In this document: positions 42,083-50,982 of the stretch, piece by piece | Layout: every line of letters begins with the position of its first letter | Position numbering within the stretch: position 1 is the stretch's first letter | DNA from: Inquilinus limosus DSM 16000 | GTDB lineage: Bacteria; Pseudomonadota; Alphaproteobacteria; DSM-16000; Inquilinaceae | NCBI RefSeq assembly: GCF_000423185.1 | Contig: NZ_AUHM01000030.1 | Span: 1 to 64,000, forward strand | Direction: 5' to 3' | Length of the DNA: 64,000 nucleotides | Position numbers and translations under genes: made by a program | The notes under the pieces: generated by a model | Database searches by the model: none | What the model saw: only the letters and a program-made list of their open reading frames with translations | Told to the model about the DNA's origin: nothing

Positions 42083-44179
42083 TCACAGATCCAGCACCAC
42101 CCTTCCGCTGGCGGGCACGGCGCAGCAGACCAGCGCCTCGCCCGGCTGCGGTGCGCCGGCCGGCGGCTCGGCATAGGTCACGGCGCCCTCCGCCACCCGC
42201 GCGGCGCAGGTGCCGCACAGGCCGGAGCGGCAGCTCCATGGCGCCGCGATCCCGGCTGCCTCGGCGAGGTCGAGCAGCGAGCCCTTCGACGAGTCCCAGG
42301 CGGCGCTGCGGCCGGAGGCGCGGAACTCGACTTCGGCCGCGGCGACCGCCGGCGGCAGGGCGGCCGGGTCCATCGGCTCGGCCGAGCCGGCGGCGAAGGC
42401 CTCGCTGCGGATCCGCTCCGACCGCACGCCCAGGCCGGACAGGACCTCGCGCATCGCCTGCATGAAACCGGCCGGGCCGCAGAGATAGACGTCGTAATCG
42501 TCGAGCGGCAGCAGCCGGCGCAGCAGAACGGTGTCGATGTGGCCGGCATCGTCATAGTCCCGGCCCTCGACGTCCTGCGGCCGCGGCCGGCTGTAGCGGA
42601 CATGCACGGTCAGGCTCGGCGCCCGCGCCGCCAGGGCCCGGACATGGGTGCCGAAGGCGTGCTCGGCCCCGTCGCGCGCGGCGTGGACGAACCAGATTCC
42701 GCGGCCGGGATGGCGCAGCCGGTCGGGGTTGCGGCCGATCAGATGGTTCAGCATCGCGATCATCGGCGTCACCCCGACCCCGGCCGAGAGCAGCAGCACC
42801 GGCCTACGGCTGTCGGCGTCGAGCGTGAAATCGCCGCGCGGCGCCAGCGCCCGGATGGTATCGCCGGCCCGGACATGGTCGTGCAGCCACCGGCTGGCCA
42901 AGCCCCCGGTCTCGCGCTTGACGCTGATCCGGTAGGAACGGCCGTCCGGCGCGTCGGACAGGGTGTAGGTGCGGCGCACCGGCTGGTCGCGGCCGGGGAT
43001 GTCGAGGGCGATCGGCAGGAACTGGCCGGGCCGGTACGGCACGACGCTGCCGCCGTCGGCAGGCTCCAGGATGAAGGAGCGGATGGTCGCGCTCTCCTCC
43101 ACGATCCGGGTCACGGTGAAGGGCCGCAGCGTGTTGCGCGCGGCTTGCGCCTTCGCCGCCCGTTCGGCCTCGTCCCAGATGCCGGTGGCGGCGAGCTGCG
43201 GCGCCTGTTCCGGCGCCGACCAGCGCAGCGGCACTGCCTCCTCGATCCACAGCCCCTCCTCCAGCCGGAAGCGCAGCAGCCGCTCTGCTCCGGCGAAGGC
43301 CGCGACCTCGGGCCCGTCCCACACCACCTCGGCGGTGCCGGTCAGCAGCAGCACGCCGCCGGTGTCGAAATCGACGAAGACGAGTCCGGCGCGCGGGTCA
43401 GCCTCGATGTTGCCGAAGGTGTTGAAGTAGAAGTTGCCGACGAAGTCCGGCGCGGTCAGCACCGTGCGCCCGCCCTCCTCCGTCACCCGGACGAAGCCGG
43501 GCCGGCCGCCGCGATGCGAGACGTCGACGCCCTCGCTCGGCCCCCCGCCTTCTCCGGCCTCGGCGGAGCGGGTGGCGATGAAGAAGGTGTCGGCCGTGGC
43601 GACCAGCGCCGCCGCCCGTGGCGACAGCACCGGTCCCTCGGCATGCACCGGCCGCGGCGCGCCCAGGCTCTCCGGCTCCGCGACGAAGCTCGGGGTGCGC
43701 GCCTGGATGTATTGCGGGCAGTTGCCGAAGCTCTGCCCGACCGTGACGGCGAAGCGGCCTTCGGCCCTTTCGGTGATCGTGCCGTTCATCCGGTTGCGCC
43801 GCCGCGTCTCCAGCTGGATGCCGAGCAGCGCGACCGGCGATCCCTCAGCGAGGTTGTCGCCCAGCGGGTCGCCGAAGGCCGGCCGCGCCGCCACGGTCAG
43901 GGTGCGCGGGTCGGGCGACTGCAGAAAGCCCGGCCGGCCTGACAGGATCGAGGCCCAGGGCCGGCCCTGCCGGTCGAGGCTGCCGACCACGACGAAGGGC
44001 AGCATGGCGAAGAAGTCGCGGTGCTGGTCCGGCATGATGCCGCGGATCACCCGCCGGCCGGCGGCCGCCAGCCGCTCGCGCACCCCGGCGCGGGCCTGGG
44101 CGGCCAGTTCGCCCGGATGGAAGGGCGGCTCCTCATGTGGCCAGCCGGGCAGCGGCGGGGGAGTGACGGTGTCGGGCAT
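42083..44179 (-). CDS. Fusion of PNPOx-like flavin domain and 2Fe-2S ferredoxin reductase
   Basis: The product is 698 residues. Residues 1-340 hold a pyridoxamine-phosphate-oxidase-like split barrel (HRDFFAMLPFVVVGSLDRQG, FDTGGVLLLTGTAEVVWDG). Residues 350-590 form a ferredoxin-NADP reductase module with FAD-binding RRTYTLSDAPDGRSYRISVK and NAD-binding LLSAGVGVTPMIAML. Residues 610-698 are a plant-type 2Fe-2S domain with C650-x4-C655-x2-C658 and C685. Met 44179 follows GGAGACACATC; the earlier in-frame ATG is less well placed. The fused chain could pass electrons from NAD(P)H through FAD and 2Fe-2S to a bound flavin, or the reverse. The substrate is unknown. Confidence 0.9.
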   Translation of the reverse strand: MPDTVTPPPLPGWPHEEPPFHPGELAAQARAGVRERLAAAGRRVIRGIMPDQHRDFFAMLPFVVVGSLDRQGRPWASILSGRPGFLQSPDPRTLTVAARPAFGDPLGDNLAEGSPVALLGIQLETRRRNRMNGTITERAEGRFAVTVGQSFGNCPQYIQARTPSFVAEPESLGAPRPVHAEGPVLSPRAAALVATADTFFIATRSAEAGEGGGPSEGVDVSHRGGRPGFVRVTEEGGRTVLTAPDFVGNFYFNTFGNIEADPRAGLVFVDFDTGGVLLLTGTAEVVWDGPEVAAFAGAERLLRFRLEEGLWIEEAVPLRWSAPEQAPQLAATGIWDEAERAAKAQAARNTLRPFTVTRIVEESATIRSFILEPADGGSVVPYRPGQFLPIALDIPGRDQPVRRTYTLSDAPDGRSYRISVKRETGGLASRWLHDHVRAGDTIRALAPRGDFTLDADSRRPVLLLSAGVGVTPMIAMLNHLIGRNPDRLRHPGRGIWFVHAARDGAEHAFGTHVRALAARAPSLTVHVRYSRPRPQDVEGRDYDDAGHIDTVLLRRLLPLDDYDVYLCGPAGFMQAMREVLSGLGVRSERIRSEAFAAGSAEPMDPAALPPAVAAAEVEFRASGRSAAWDSSKGSLLDLAEAAGIAAPWSCRSGLCGTCAARVAEGAVTYAEPPAGAPQPGEALVCCAVPASGRVVLDL

Positions 44180-44208
44180 GATGTGTCTCCGAAAGGCCTG
44201 CCCCAACC

Positions 44209-44292
44209 GTCATTGCGAGGAGGCGAAGCCGACGAAGCAATCCATGCTTCCGCTCTTGCGGCCCTGGATTGCTTCGCTGCGCTCGCAATGAC
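44209..44292. repeat. Dispersed GTCATTGCGAG repeat, copy 1
   Basis: This 84-base element has terminal inverted repeats GTCATTGCGAG / CTCGCAATGAC and inner arms GAAGCAATCCA / TGGATTGCTTC. A second copy in opposite orientation is at 47399-47483. Both ends fold into one long hairpin. Confidence 0.85.
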
Positions 44293-44323
44293 GTGCTGGG
44301 TTGGCGGGAGAAAAAAGGTCGGC

Positions 44324-44953
44324 TCACGCGGCCACGGCGCTGCGCGGCATCGGCACGAAGCCCGGCAGGGCCTCGATCCGGGCGAGCCAGGCGCGGATGT
44401 TGGGATAGGGCTGCAGCGAGACCCCGCCCTCCGGCGCCACCGCGGTGTAGCTGTAGATCGCCACGTCGGCGACGGTCGGCTCCGGGCCGGCGAGGAAGCC
44501 GCCCCGGGCCAGATGCGCCTCCATCACCCCGAACAGCCGGGCGGCGATGGCCTTGGCGCGCTCATGGTCGAGCTGGGCGCCGAAGACGGTGACCAGCCGC
44601 GCCGCCGCCGGGCCGTAGGCCAGGAAGCCGGCGGCCACCGAGAGCCACCGCTGCACCTCCGCCGCGGCCAGCGGGTCGCGCGGCAGCCAGCGGCCGGTCT
44701 CGTCGTAACGGCCGGCGAGATAGACCAGGATGGCGTTGCTGTCGGCCAGGGCGACGTCGCCGTCCTCGATCGCCGGCACCTGGCCGAAGGGGCTCTTCGC
44801 CAGGAACTCGGGCGTCTTATGCTCGCCCTGGCGAAGATCGACCTCGACGGTCTCGAAGGGCAGGCCGAGCAGCGACAGGAACAGCTCGACCCGGTGGGAA
44901 TGGCCGGACAGGGCGAAGCGGTAGAAGCGGATGGGCTGGGCGGGGACCGGCAT
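44324..44953 (-). CDS. Glutathione S-transferase family protein
   Basis: The product is 209 residues. The N-terminal thioredoxin-fold part (IRFYRFALSGHSHRVELFLS, KSPFGQVPAIEDGDVALADS) carries the conserved cis-Pro and Glu/Asp-Ser glutathione-binding segment. The helical C-terminal domain follows (GGFLAGPEPTVADVAIYSYT). Met 44953 has AAAGGA 8 bases upstream. It is divergent from a LysR regulator (102 bp), which is its likely controller. The substrate is unknown. Confidence 0.88.
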   Translation of the reverse strand: MPVPAQPIRFYRFALSGHSHRVELFLSLLGLPFETVEVDLRQGEHKTPEFLAKSPFGQVPAIEDGDVALADSNAILVYLAGRYDETGRWLPRDPLAAAEVQRWLSVAAGFLAYGPAAARLVTVFGAQLDHERAKAIAARLFGVMEAHLARGGFLAGPEPTVADVAIYSYTAVAPEGGVSLQPYPNIRAWLARIEALPGFVPMPRSAVAA

Positions 44954-45055
44954 GGCGGCGTCCTTTCGGCAGAGAGTTCGCCGCAAGATTTGTCCATTAC
45001 ACCCGCTGTAGATAATAATCGCCGCCAGCAGATCACCGTTTCAAATGGGGGAATG

Positions 45056-45958
45056 ATGGACCGGCTGGATGGCATGCGCATCTTCGTAGCCGTCGCCGAG
45101 GCCGGCGGCTTCGCCCCGGCGGCCCGGCGGCTCGCTTTGTCGCCGCCCGCCGTGACCCGCGCCGTGGCGGCGGTGGAGGAGCGGATCGGCGCCCGCCTGC
45201 TGCACCGGACCACCCGGATCGTGCGGCTGACCGAGGCCGGGTCACGCTTCCTGGAGGATTGCCGCCGCATCCTGGCCGAGGTCGAGGAGGCCGAGGCCGC
45301 GGCGGCCGGTCTGCATGCCGAACCGCGCGGGCCGGTCGCGGTCACCGCGCCGGTGCTGTTCGGCCGGCTGCATGTGGCGCCGGTGCTGTTCGATGTCGCC
45401 GGCCGCTATCCGGGGCTGGTGGTGCGCAGCTTCTTCATCGACCGCATCGTCCATCTGGCCGAGGAGGGCTACGACGTCGCCGTCCGCATCGCCGATCTGC
45501 CGGATTCCGGCCTCAGCGCCATCCGCGTCGGCTCGGTGCGGCGGGTGGTCTGCGCCTCCCCCGCCTATCTGGCGGCGCATGGCGCGCCGCGCAGCCCGGC
45601 CGAGCTGGCGGAGCATGAGGCGATCCCCTTCTTCCAGGGCTACACGCCGCGCGACTGGACCTTCCATCACGGCGACCGGACCGAGACGATCACGCCGAGG
45701 GCGCGGCTGATCGTGAACCAGGCCGATGTCGCGGTGGCGGCGGCGGTGGCGGGGCGCGGCCTGACCCGGGTGATGTCCTATCAGGCGGCGGCGGCGATCC
45801 GGGCCGGGCAGCTGGTGGTCCTGATGGAGGAGTTCGAGCCGCCGCCGATCCCGATCCATGTCGTGCACCAGGAGGGCCGCCGCGCCTCCGCCCGGGTGCG
45901 GGCGCTGGTCGACTTCCTGGCGGAGGGGCTGCGCGCCGACCCGGCCCTCAGGGCCTAG
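45056..45958 (+). CDS. LysR family transcriptional regulator
   Basis: The product is 300 residues. The winged helix (about 4-60) is GGFAPAARRLALSPPAVTRA and IGARLLHRTTRIVRLTEAG, followed by a CrgA-type effector domain (FGRLHVAPVLFDVAGRYPGL). Two adjacent ATG codons (45053, 45056) are possible; 45056 is better spaced from GGGGGA. It is divergent from the GST gene and converges on the frameshifted EamA gene with a 4-base overlap at the ends. Confidence 0.9.
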   Translation: MDRLDGMRIFVAVAEAGGFAPAARRLALSPPAVTRAVAAVEERIGARLLHRTTRIVRLTEAGSRFLEDCRRILAEVEEAEAAAAGLHAEPRGPVAVTAPVLFGRLHVAPVLFDVAGRYPGLVVRSFFIDRIVHLAEEGYDVAVRIADLPDSGLSAIRVGSVRRVVCASPAYLAAHGAPRSPAELAEHEAIPFFQGYTPRDWTFHHGDRTETITPRARLIVNQADVAVAAAVAGRGLTRVMSYQAAAAIRAGQLVVLMEEFEPPPIPIHVVHQEGRRASARVRALVDFLAEGLRADPALRA

Positions 45959-46817
45959 CTTCGCAGCACCAGCACGTTGCCGCAGAGGATCGCGGCGGCG
46001 CCGAGCAGCAGGCCGGGGCCGAGGGCGAGGCCTTCGAAGCCGGCGGACAGCGCCAGGGCGACCACCGGCACCAGCGCCAGGGTGTAGGCGGTGCGGGCCG
46101 GGCCGATACGGCGGACCAGGTCGAAATACATCAGGAAGGTGACGCAGGAGGCGGCGACGGCGAGATAGGCCAGGCTGCCGAGATAGCGCGGCGAGGTATC
46201 GATCGCGAAGGCCGCCCGGCTGCGGCCGACCAGGCGAAGGCGACGGCGGCTCCGGTCAGGGCGCCCCAGCCCATCACCGCCTGGATCGGGATGCCGCGCT
46301 TCTGGTTGCGGGCGCCGAGAATGGTGCCGCCGGCGGTGGCCAGCGCCGCGAGCGCGGCCCAGGCGAGTCCCGTCAGGCTGCGCCCGTCGGCCGCCACCCT
46401 GCCAAGATCGCCGCCGAAGACGATGGCCAGGCCGAGCACGCCGCAGCCGAGCCCGGCCCAGAGCCGCGGCGTCAGCGCGGTGCCGAGGAAGACCCGGCCG
46501 AGCAGCCCGGCGAAGACGGCGGAGAGCGACAGCACCAGCGCCGCCAGGCCGCTCGGGATCAGCCGCGTGGCGTTGTAGAAGGCGATGAAGGCGAGGCCGA
46601 AGAACAGCACGCCTTGCAGCAGCACCCAGGGCAGGTCGGCGCGGGACAGGCGCAGCCGGGCGCCGGTGGCGGCGCCGAGGCCCAGCATCAGTAGGCCGGC
46701 CGCGGCCATGCGGTAGCCGACCGAGACGGTCGCCGCCACCGGCCCGGCCTGCAGCGCGGTGGCCAGCGCCCCGCCGCCCCAGAGCAGCGCGGTGGCGAGG
46801 AACAGGACCGCGGTCAC
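45955..46817 (-). pseudogene. EamA/DMT family transporter, single-base frameshift
   Basis: The first frame starts at ATG 46817 (MTAVLFLATALLWGGGALAT) and gives six or seven helices of an EamA exporter before going out of frame at AWSAAAGRPS near 46211-46220. One base added in the CCGCCC stretch restores AAFAIDTSPRYLGSLAYLAV and three more helices to the stop at 45955, for about 287 residues, the normal length. Its start overlaps the stop of the MarR gene by 4 bases, so the two form an operon and the pump was probably MarR-controlled. It may be a true pseudogene or a sequencing error. Confidence 0.85.
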
Positions 46818-47329
46818 CGCCCCGCCTCTCCGGCTTCGGCGGCCTCGGCCAGCAGCGCCCGCCAGCCGGCGCCGACGAGCTTCCCGCTGGCGGTGTCGAG
46901 CCGGTCGAGGGCGCGGTCGAGCGCCGCCTGCTCCGCCTCCGGCAGCGCCGCCAGCAGCCGGGCCTCGATCGCCCGCGCCAGCGTCGCAATCTCGGTGAAG
47001 GCGGCCTCCCCCTCCGGCGTCAGGGTCACCGATGCGTAGCGCCGGTCCTGCGCTCCGGCCTCGCGCCGGGCGAAGCCGAGGGCGACCAGCTGGGCGATGC
47101 CGCGGCTGACCGCGACCGCGTCGAGGCCGCAGGCCCGCGCGATCTCCCGCGCGCTGACGCCCGGCCGGTCGGCCACCACCGCCAGGATGCGCCAGGCCGG
47201 CAGCCCCAGGCCCCAGCGCGGCCCGTAGAAGCTCTCCAGCAGCTCCGCCACCCGGCTGGCGACGACGAACATCCGGTAGGGCAGCCAGCGCCCGAGCTCC
47301 AGGGTGGGGGCGGCAGAGGACGAGGCCAT
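46814..47329 (-). CDS. MarR family transcriptional regulator
   Basis: The product is 171 residues, opening MASSSAAPTLELGRWLPYRM with GGAGCG before the ATG at 47329. The winged helix is GLPAWRILAVVADRPGVSAR, EIARACGLDAVAVSRGIAQL and the wing DRRYASVTLTPEG, followed by a dimerising helix. A perfect 25-base palindrome lies just upstream (47345-47369), a likely autoregulatory operator. It is in an operon with the EamA-type pump gene, suggesting control of efflux by a small ligand. Confidence 0.92.
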   Translation of the reverse strand: MASSSAAPTLELGRWLPYRMFVVASRVAELLESFYGPRWGLGLPAWRILAVVADRPGVSAREIARACGLDAVAVSRGIAQLVALGFARREAGAQDRRYASVTLTPEGEAAFTEIATLARAIEARLLAALPEAEQAALDRALDRLDTASGKLVGAGWRALLAEAAEAGEAGR

Positions 47330-47344
47330 GGCGCGCTCCGATAC

Positions 47345-47369
47345 AAATGATTTCATTATGAAATCATTT
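47345..47369. promoter_or_regulatory. MarR-type operator, perfect palindrome
   Basis: AAATGATTTCAT-T-ATGAAATCATTT (47345-47369) is a perfect 12-1-12 palindrome, AT-rich in GC-rich surroundings, starting 15 bases before the MarR start codon. Size and symmetry fit a MarR dimer site. Confidence 0.8.
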
Positions 47370-47398
47370 TGTAGGTGATTGCGCCAGCCCCCAATGCC

Positions 47399-47483
47399 GT
47401 CATTGCGAGCGCAGCGAAGCAATCCAGGGCAGTTTGGCGTGGCCCCTGGATTGCTTCGTCGGCTTCGCCTCCTCGCAAATGAC
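47399..47483. repeat. Dispersed GTCATTGCGAG repeat, copy 2
   Basis: This 85-base element has the same terminal and inner arms as 44209-44292 in inverse orientation (GCGCAGCGAAGCAATCC first, GGCTTCGCCTCCTCGC last). The two copies flank the GST-LysR-EamA-MarR segment. Confidence 0.85.
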
Positions 47484-47516
47484 GGTCGGGGTTGCCGGAT
47501 GCAACCTCGACCGGCC

Positions 47517-48344
47517 TCACCCCGCCCTTGCCACCATCTCCACCGGCGCGATCAGGCCGCGTTCCAGCGCCGCCATCACATTGCCGATACGCTCCCGCGT
47601 CGCCGGGCCCATCAGGATGTGGAGGCCGAGCGGCGGGGCGCCCTCGATGGCCGCCCGCTCGCGCATCTCGCGGCCGAGCGTGAGCGCCAGCGCGCTGCGG
47701 TCGTGCTCCGCCTCGATGGTGAAGCCGGCCTCCCCGAGCAGCCGCCGATAGGTCTCGGGCGGCTCGACGAAGCTGGTCTCCGGCGTCGCCGCCCAGGGCA
47801 TCGGATAGGGCAGGTCGCCCTGCCCCGCGCGCATGATGTCGTAGACGCCGAAGCGCCCGCCGGGCTTCAGCACCCGCCGCACCTCGGCGAACAGCGCCGC
47901 CTTGTCGGCGATGTTCATGCCGACATGGATCAGCGTGGCGGCGTCGAACGCCGCATCCGGGAAGGGCATGGCCAGCGCGCTGCCCTGGCGGAACGACACC
48001 AGTCCGGCCAGGCCGCAACGGCGGGTCAGGGCCTCGGCCGCCTCGACGAACTCCGCCGTCAGGTCGATGCCGGTGACCCGGCAGCCATGCGCCGCGGCGA
48101 AATGCCGGGCCGGCCCGCCGATGCCGCAGCCGACCTCGAGCACATGCAGATCCGGCCCGAGGCCGAGGTCCTGCGCCAGCTCCGCCGTGGCGGCGTACCA
48201 GCCGAGATGGAACTCGTCGGCGCCGGAGAGGTCGCCGGGCACGAGCCGGTCGACATCCTTGCCGCTGGCCCGCAGCGCCTCGATCACCGCCTGCTCGATG
48301 CCGCTGCGGCCGTAATGCCGCGCGACCGCCTGCTCGGTTTCCAT
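47517..48344 (-). CDS. Class I SAM-dependent methyltransferase
   Basis: The product is 275 residues, opening METEQAVARHYGRSGIEQAV with GGAGG before the ATG. The SAM-binding motif is VLEVGCGIGGPARHFAAAHG near residue 69, followed by VTGIDLTAEFVEAAEAL and ALAMPFPDAAFDAATLIHVG. The layout resembles UbiE/sterol-type or glycine-sarcosine-like methyltransferases, with the GFTIEAEHDRS near the C terminus. The acceptor is unknown. It is transcribed leftward like the azoreductase upstream, 75 bases apart. Confidence 0.87.
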   Translation of the reverse strand: METEQAVARHYGRSGIEQAVIEALRASGKDVDRLVPGDLSGADEFHLGWYAATAELAQDLGLGPDLHVLEVGCGIGGPARHFAAAHGCRVTGIDLTAEFVEAAEALTRRCGLAGLVSFRQGSALAMPFPDAAFDAATLIHVGMNIADKAALFAEVRRVLKPGGRFGVYDIMRAGQGDLPYPMPWAATPETSFVEPPETYRRLLGEAGFTIEAEHDRSALALTLGREMRERAAIEGAPPLGLHILMGPATRERIGNVMAALERGLIAPVEMVARAG

Positions 48345-48419
48345 GGCCGCCTCCCTGTGGATCCGGCCATCCTACCGCAAGCGGGAGGGATCGGCACCGC
48401 AGCCGTCCGGGGAAGCCCC

Positions 48420-49052
48420 TCAGAAGGTCTTCGCGACGGATTCCGCCCAGCTCTTCGCCTCGGCCCGAGCCTGGGTGTCGACCTCCGGCCCGAACAGGGT
48501 CTTCTCGACCGTGACCGCAGTGACGTCGGTGATGCCGATGAAGCGCAGCCACATCTCCATATAGGGCTTCTGGAAGTCGAAGCCGGCGGCGGGGGTGAAG
48601 GCCGAGGGGCCGTAATCGAGCCCGCGGGCATAGATCACCGCGGCCTTCCGGCCCTGCAGCAGGCCGGAGAAGCCCTGATCGGTGAAGGAGAACAGCACAT
48701 CCTTCTGCGAGATCGCATCGATCAGGTGCTTCAGCTTGTACGGGATGCCGAAGTTCCACAGCGGCACGGCGAAGAGCAGCTTGTCGGCCGCGTGGAAGGG
48801 CTGCGCCAGCGCGCGGATCCGCCGCCATGCCGCCTCCTGCCCCTCGGTCAGCGACGTGCCGGAGAGCCCGGCATATTTCGCCTCCATCGCCGCGCCGTCG
48901 AATTCCGGCAGGTCGACGGCCCAGAGATCCAGCGTCTCGATCTCGTCGGCGGGATGGGCCTCCCGATAGGCGGCGAGGAAGGCGCGGGCGACCTCGATCG
49001 AGGCCGAGCGCTGCTTGCGGGGCGACGCTTCGACATAGAGCAGCCGTGCCAT
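48420..49052 (-). CDS. azoR: FMN-dependent NADH-azoreductase
   Basis: The product is 210 residues, opening MARLLYVEASPRKQRSASIE with AGGAGA upstream. It is a flavodoxin-like NAD(P)H quinone/azo reductase: FMN contacts at ASPRKQRSAS, LLFAVPLWNFGIPYKLKHLI, and the C-terminal GGFDF/FQKPYMEMWLRFIGITDV segment of the AzoR family. It is divergent from a LysR regulator (106 bp), the expected regulator for quinone- or azo-compound detoxification. Confidence 0.88.
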   Translation of the reverse strand: MARLLYVEASPRKQRSASIEVARAFLAAYREAHPADEIETLDLWAVDLPEFDGAAMEAKYAGLSGTSLTEGQEAAWRRIRALAQPFHAADKLLFAVPLWNFGIPYKLKHLIDAISQKDVLFSFTDQGFSGLLQGRKAAVIYARGLDYGPSAFTPAAGFDFQKPYMEMWLRFIGITDVTAVTVEKTLFGPEVDTQARAEAKSWAESVAKTF

Positions 49053-49158
49053 GGCGGTTCTCCTTATGCGGGACTGGAGTCAGGCTAGCGGCTCGCCGTT
49101 CAGAGGATAAACGAATAGATCCCATGATATTGATGGCGAACCACGATATATTGACCGC

Positions 49159-50031
49159 ATGTTCGAGACCGAGCTGCTGCGCAGCTTCGTGGCGGTGGCG
49201 GAGCTGCAGGGCTTCACCCGCGCCGCAGAGCATCTCCACCTCACCCAGTCGACGGTGAGCGCCCAGATCCGCCGCCTGGAGGCCCAGGCCGGGCGGCCGC
49301 TGCTGCGCCGCAGCACCCGCTCGGTGGCCCTGACCGAGGCCGGCGAGACCCTGCTGGGTTACGCCCGCAGCATCCTGCGCCTGAACCAGGATGCCCGGGC
49401 CAGCCTGTCGGAGTCTTCGCTGGCGGGCCGGATCCGGATCGGCGCGTCGGAGGATGTCGCCGGATCCGGGCTGCCGGAGGTGCTTCGGCGTTTCGGGGCG
49501 CAGCACCCGGCGGTGCGGATCGAGGTCGAGGTCGGCATCGCCACATCGCTGTTCCAGTCGCTGGATGGCGGGCGGCTCGACCTGATCCTGTGCAGCCGCT
49601 GCCGCGGCGACGGCCGCGGCTGGACGCTGTGGCGCGAGCCCCTGGCCTGGGCTGTCGCCGGGGATGCCGGCCCCCTGCCCGACCCGATCCCCCTGGCCTT
49701 CTTCCCCGATCCCTGCCCGTACCGGGAGGCGGCGCTGGCGGCGCTCGCCGGGGCACGGCGCCCCTGGCGGATCGCCTATGTCAGCCCCAGCGTCGCCGGG
49801 GTCCGCGCCGCGGCCCTGGCCGGGCTGGCCGCCACGCCGCTGCCGCTGAGCGCCGTCGGGCCGGGGCTGCGGGTGGTTGGGCCGGAGGACGGGCTGCCGC
49901 CGCTGCCGGAGGCGGAGTTCGTGGTCTGCACCGCCGCGGAGGATCCGTCCGAGCCGGCCCGGGCGCTGGCCGACACGCTGCGGCTGTCGGCCGGCCGGCT
50001 CGGGCGGTGGGACGAACTCAGCCCAGCTTGA
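49159..50031 (+). CDS. LysR family transcriptional regulator
   Basis: The product is 290 residues, opening MFETELLRSFVAVAELQGFT. The helix-turn-helix is FTRAAEHLHLTQSTVSAQIR with GRPLLRRSTRSVALTEAG. The effector domain holds RIRIGASEDVAGSGLPEVLR and a Pro-rich end. It is divergent from the azoreductase gene, its likely target, and its 3' end overlaps the convergent YdcZ-type exporter gene by 14 bases. Confidence 0.9.
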   Translation: MFETELLRSFVAVAELQGFTRAAEHLHLTQSTVSAQIRRLEAQAGRPLLRRSTRSVALTEAGETLLGYARSILRLNQDARASLSESSLAGRIRIGASEDVAGSGLPEVLRRFGAQHPAVRIEVEVGIATSLFQSLDGGRLDLILCSRCRGDGRGWTLWREPLAWAVAGDAGPLPDPIPLAFFPDPCPYREAALAALAGARRPWRIAYVSPSVAGVRAAALAGLAATPLPLSAVGPGLRVVGPEDGLPPLPEAEFVVCTAAEDPSEPARALADTLRLSAGRLGRWDELSPA

Positions 50032-50956
50032 TCACGACGACGCCGGCCAGCAGCGCCGCCACCCCGGCCAGGCGCAGCGCCGAGACCGGGCGCCGCGGCA
50101 GCCGGAACCAGCCGTGCCGGTCGACGAAGACCGAGGCGACCTGCTGGCCGGCGACGGTCAGCCCGACCGCTGCGGCGGTGCCGATCACCGGGATCGCGGT
50201 GAACACGGTGGTGACGTAGGTGGCGCCGGCGACGCCGCCGAGCCAGCCCCACCACGGCATCGCCGCGATGCCGTCGAGACGCAGCCGAGGCTGGCTCGGC
50301 CGGGGCTGGCGCGGCAGGGCCAGCGCCAGCAGCAGCACCGCCGCCATCGCCGCGGTCGCCACCAGGAAGCTGACCGCGCCGACGGCAAAGGGCGCGCCGA
50401 GGTCGCGGCGCAGCAGCGCATTGACCGCGCCCTGCACCGGCAGCACCGCGCCGGCGGCCAGCGCCAGCAGGATCCAGCCGGCCCGCGACAGGGCTGGCAC
50501 CGCGGCGCCGCCCGATTGGCCGAGCACGATCGCCGCCGCCCCGGCCAGCACCAGCGCCGTGCCGGCGAGGGCCGCCGGGGCGAAGCCCGCCGCCGGCACG
50601 CCGAGCAGGCCGAAGCCGTCGAGCGCCAGCGAGGCCAGCATCTGGCCGGCGATGAACAGCCCGACGCTGACCACCGCGCCGAGCCGTGGGAACAGCAGGA
50701 TGGTCGAGACCACATAGACGGCGCTGGCGACGCCGCCGATCGCGTGCCACCAGACCACGCCCGGCAGGGCGGCCAGGGCCGAGACCGTGCCGGTCACCAG
50801 CGCCGCGGCCAGCAGGATCGCGGTGCCGACCGAAAGCTGCAGCGTGGTGGCGGCGAAGGGGCTGCCGGTCGCCTTGGCGAGCTGGGCGTTGGCGCCGGCC
50901 TGGACCGCGAGCAGGCCGCCGGCCAGCAGCGCGATCGGGACGAACAGGGTTTCCAT
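50018..50956 (-). CDS. DMT family transporter, tandem YdcZ (DUF606) domains
   Basis: The product is 312 residues, opening METLFVPIALLAGGLLAVQA. Two similar halves of about 150 residues each carry five helices: the first has VQAGANAQLAKATGSPFAAT and WWHAIGGVASAVYVVSTILL, the second VQGAVNALLRRDLGAPFAVG and GWLGGVAGATYVTTVFTAIP. Single YdcZ domains are normally separate proteins, so this is a fused duplication. The substrate is unknown; it shares direction with the GST gene at 50983. Confidence 0.88.
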   Translation of the reverse strand: METLFVPIALLAGGLLAVQAGANAQLAKATGSPFAATTLQLSVGTAILLAAALVTGTVSALAALPGVVWWHAIGGVASAVYVVSTILLFPRLGAVVSVGLFIAGQMLASLALDGFGLLGVPAAGFAPAALAGTALVLAGAAAIVLGQSGGAAVPALSRAGWILLALAAGAVLPVQGAVNALLRRDLGAPFAVGAVSFLVATAAMAAVLLLALALPRQPRPSQPRLRLDGIAAMPWWGWLGGVAGATYVTTVFTAIPVIGTAAAVGLTVAGQQVASVFVDRHGWFRLPRRPVSALRLAGVAALLAGVVVIKLG

Positions 50957-50982
50957 GGCGGATTCTCCGACCGGACGTTCGG

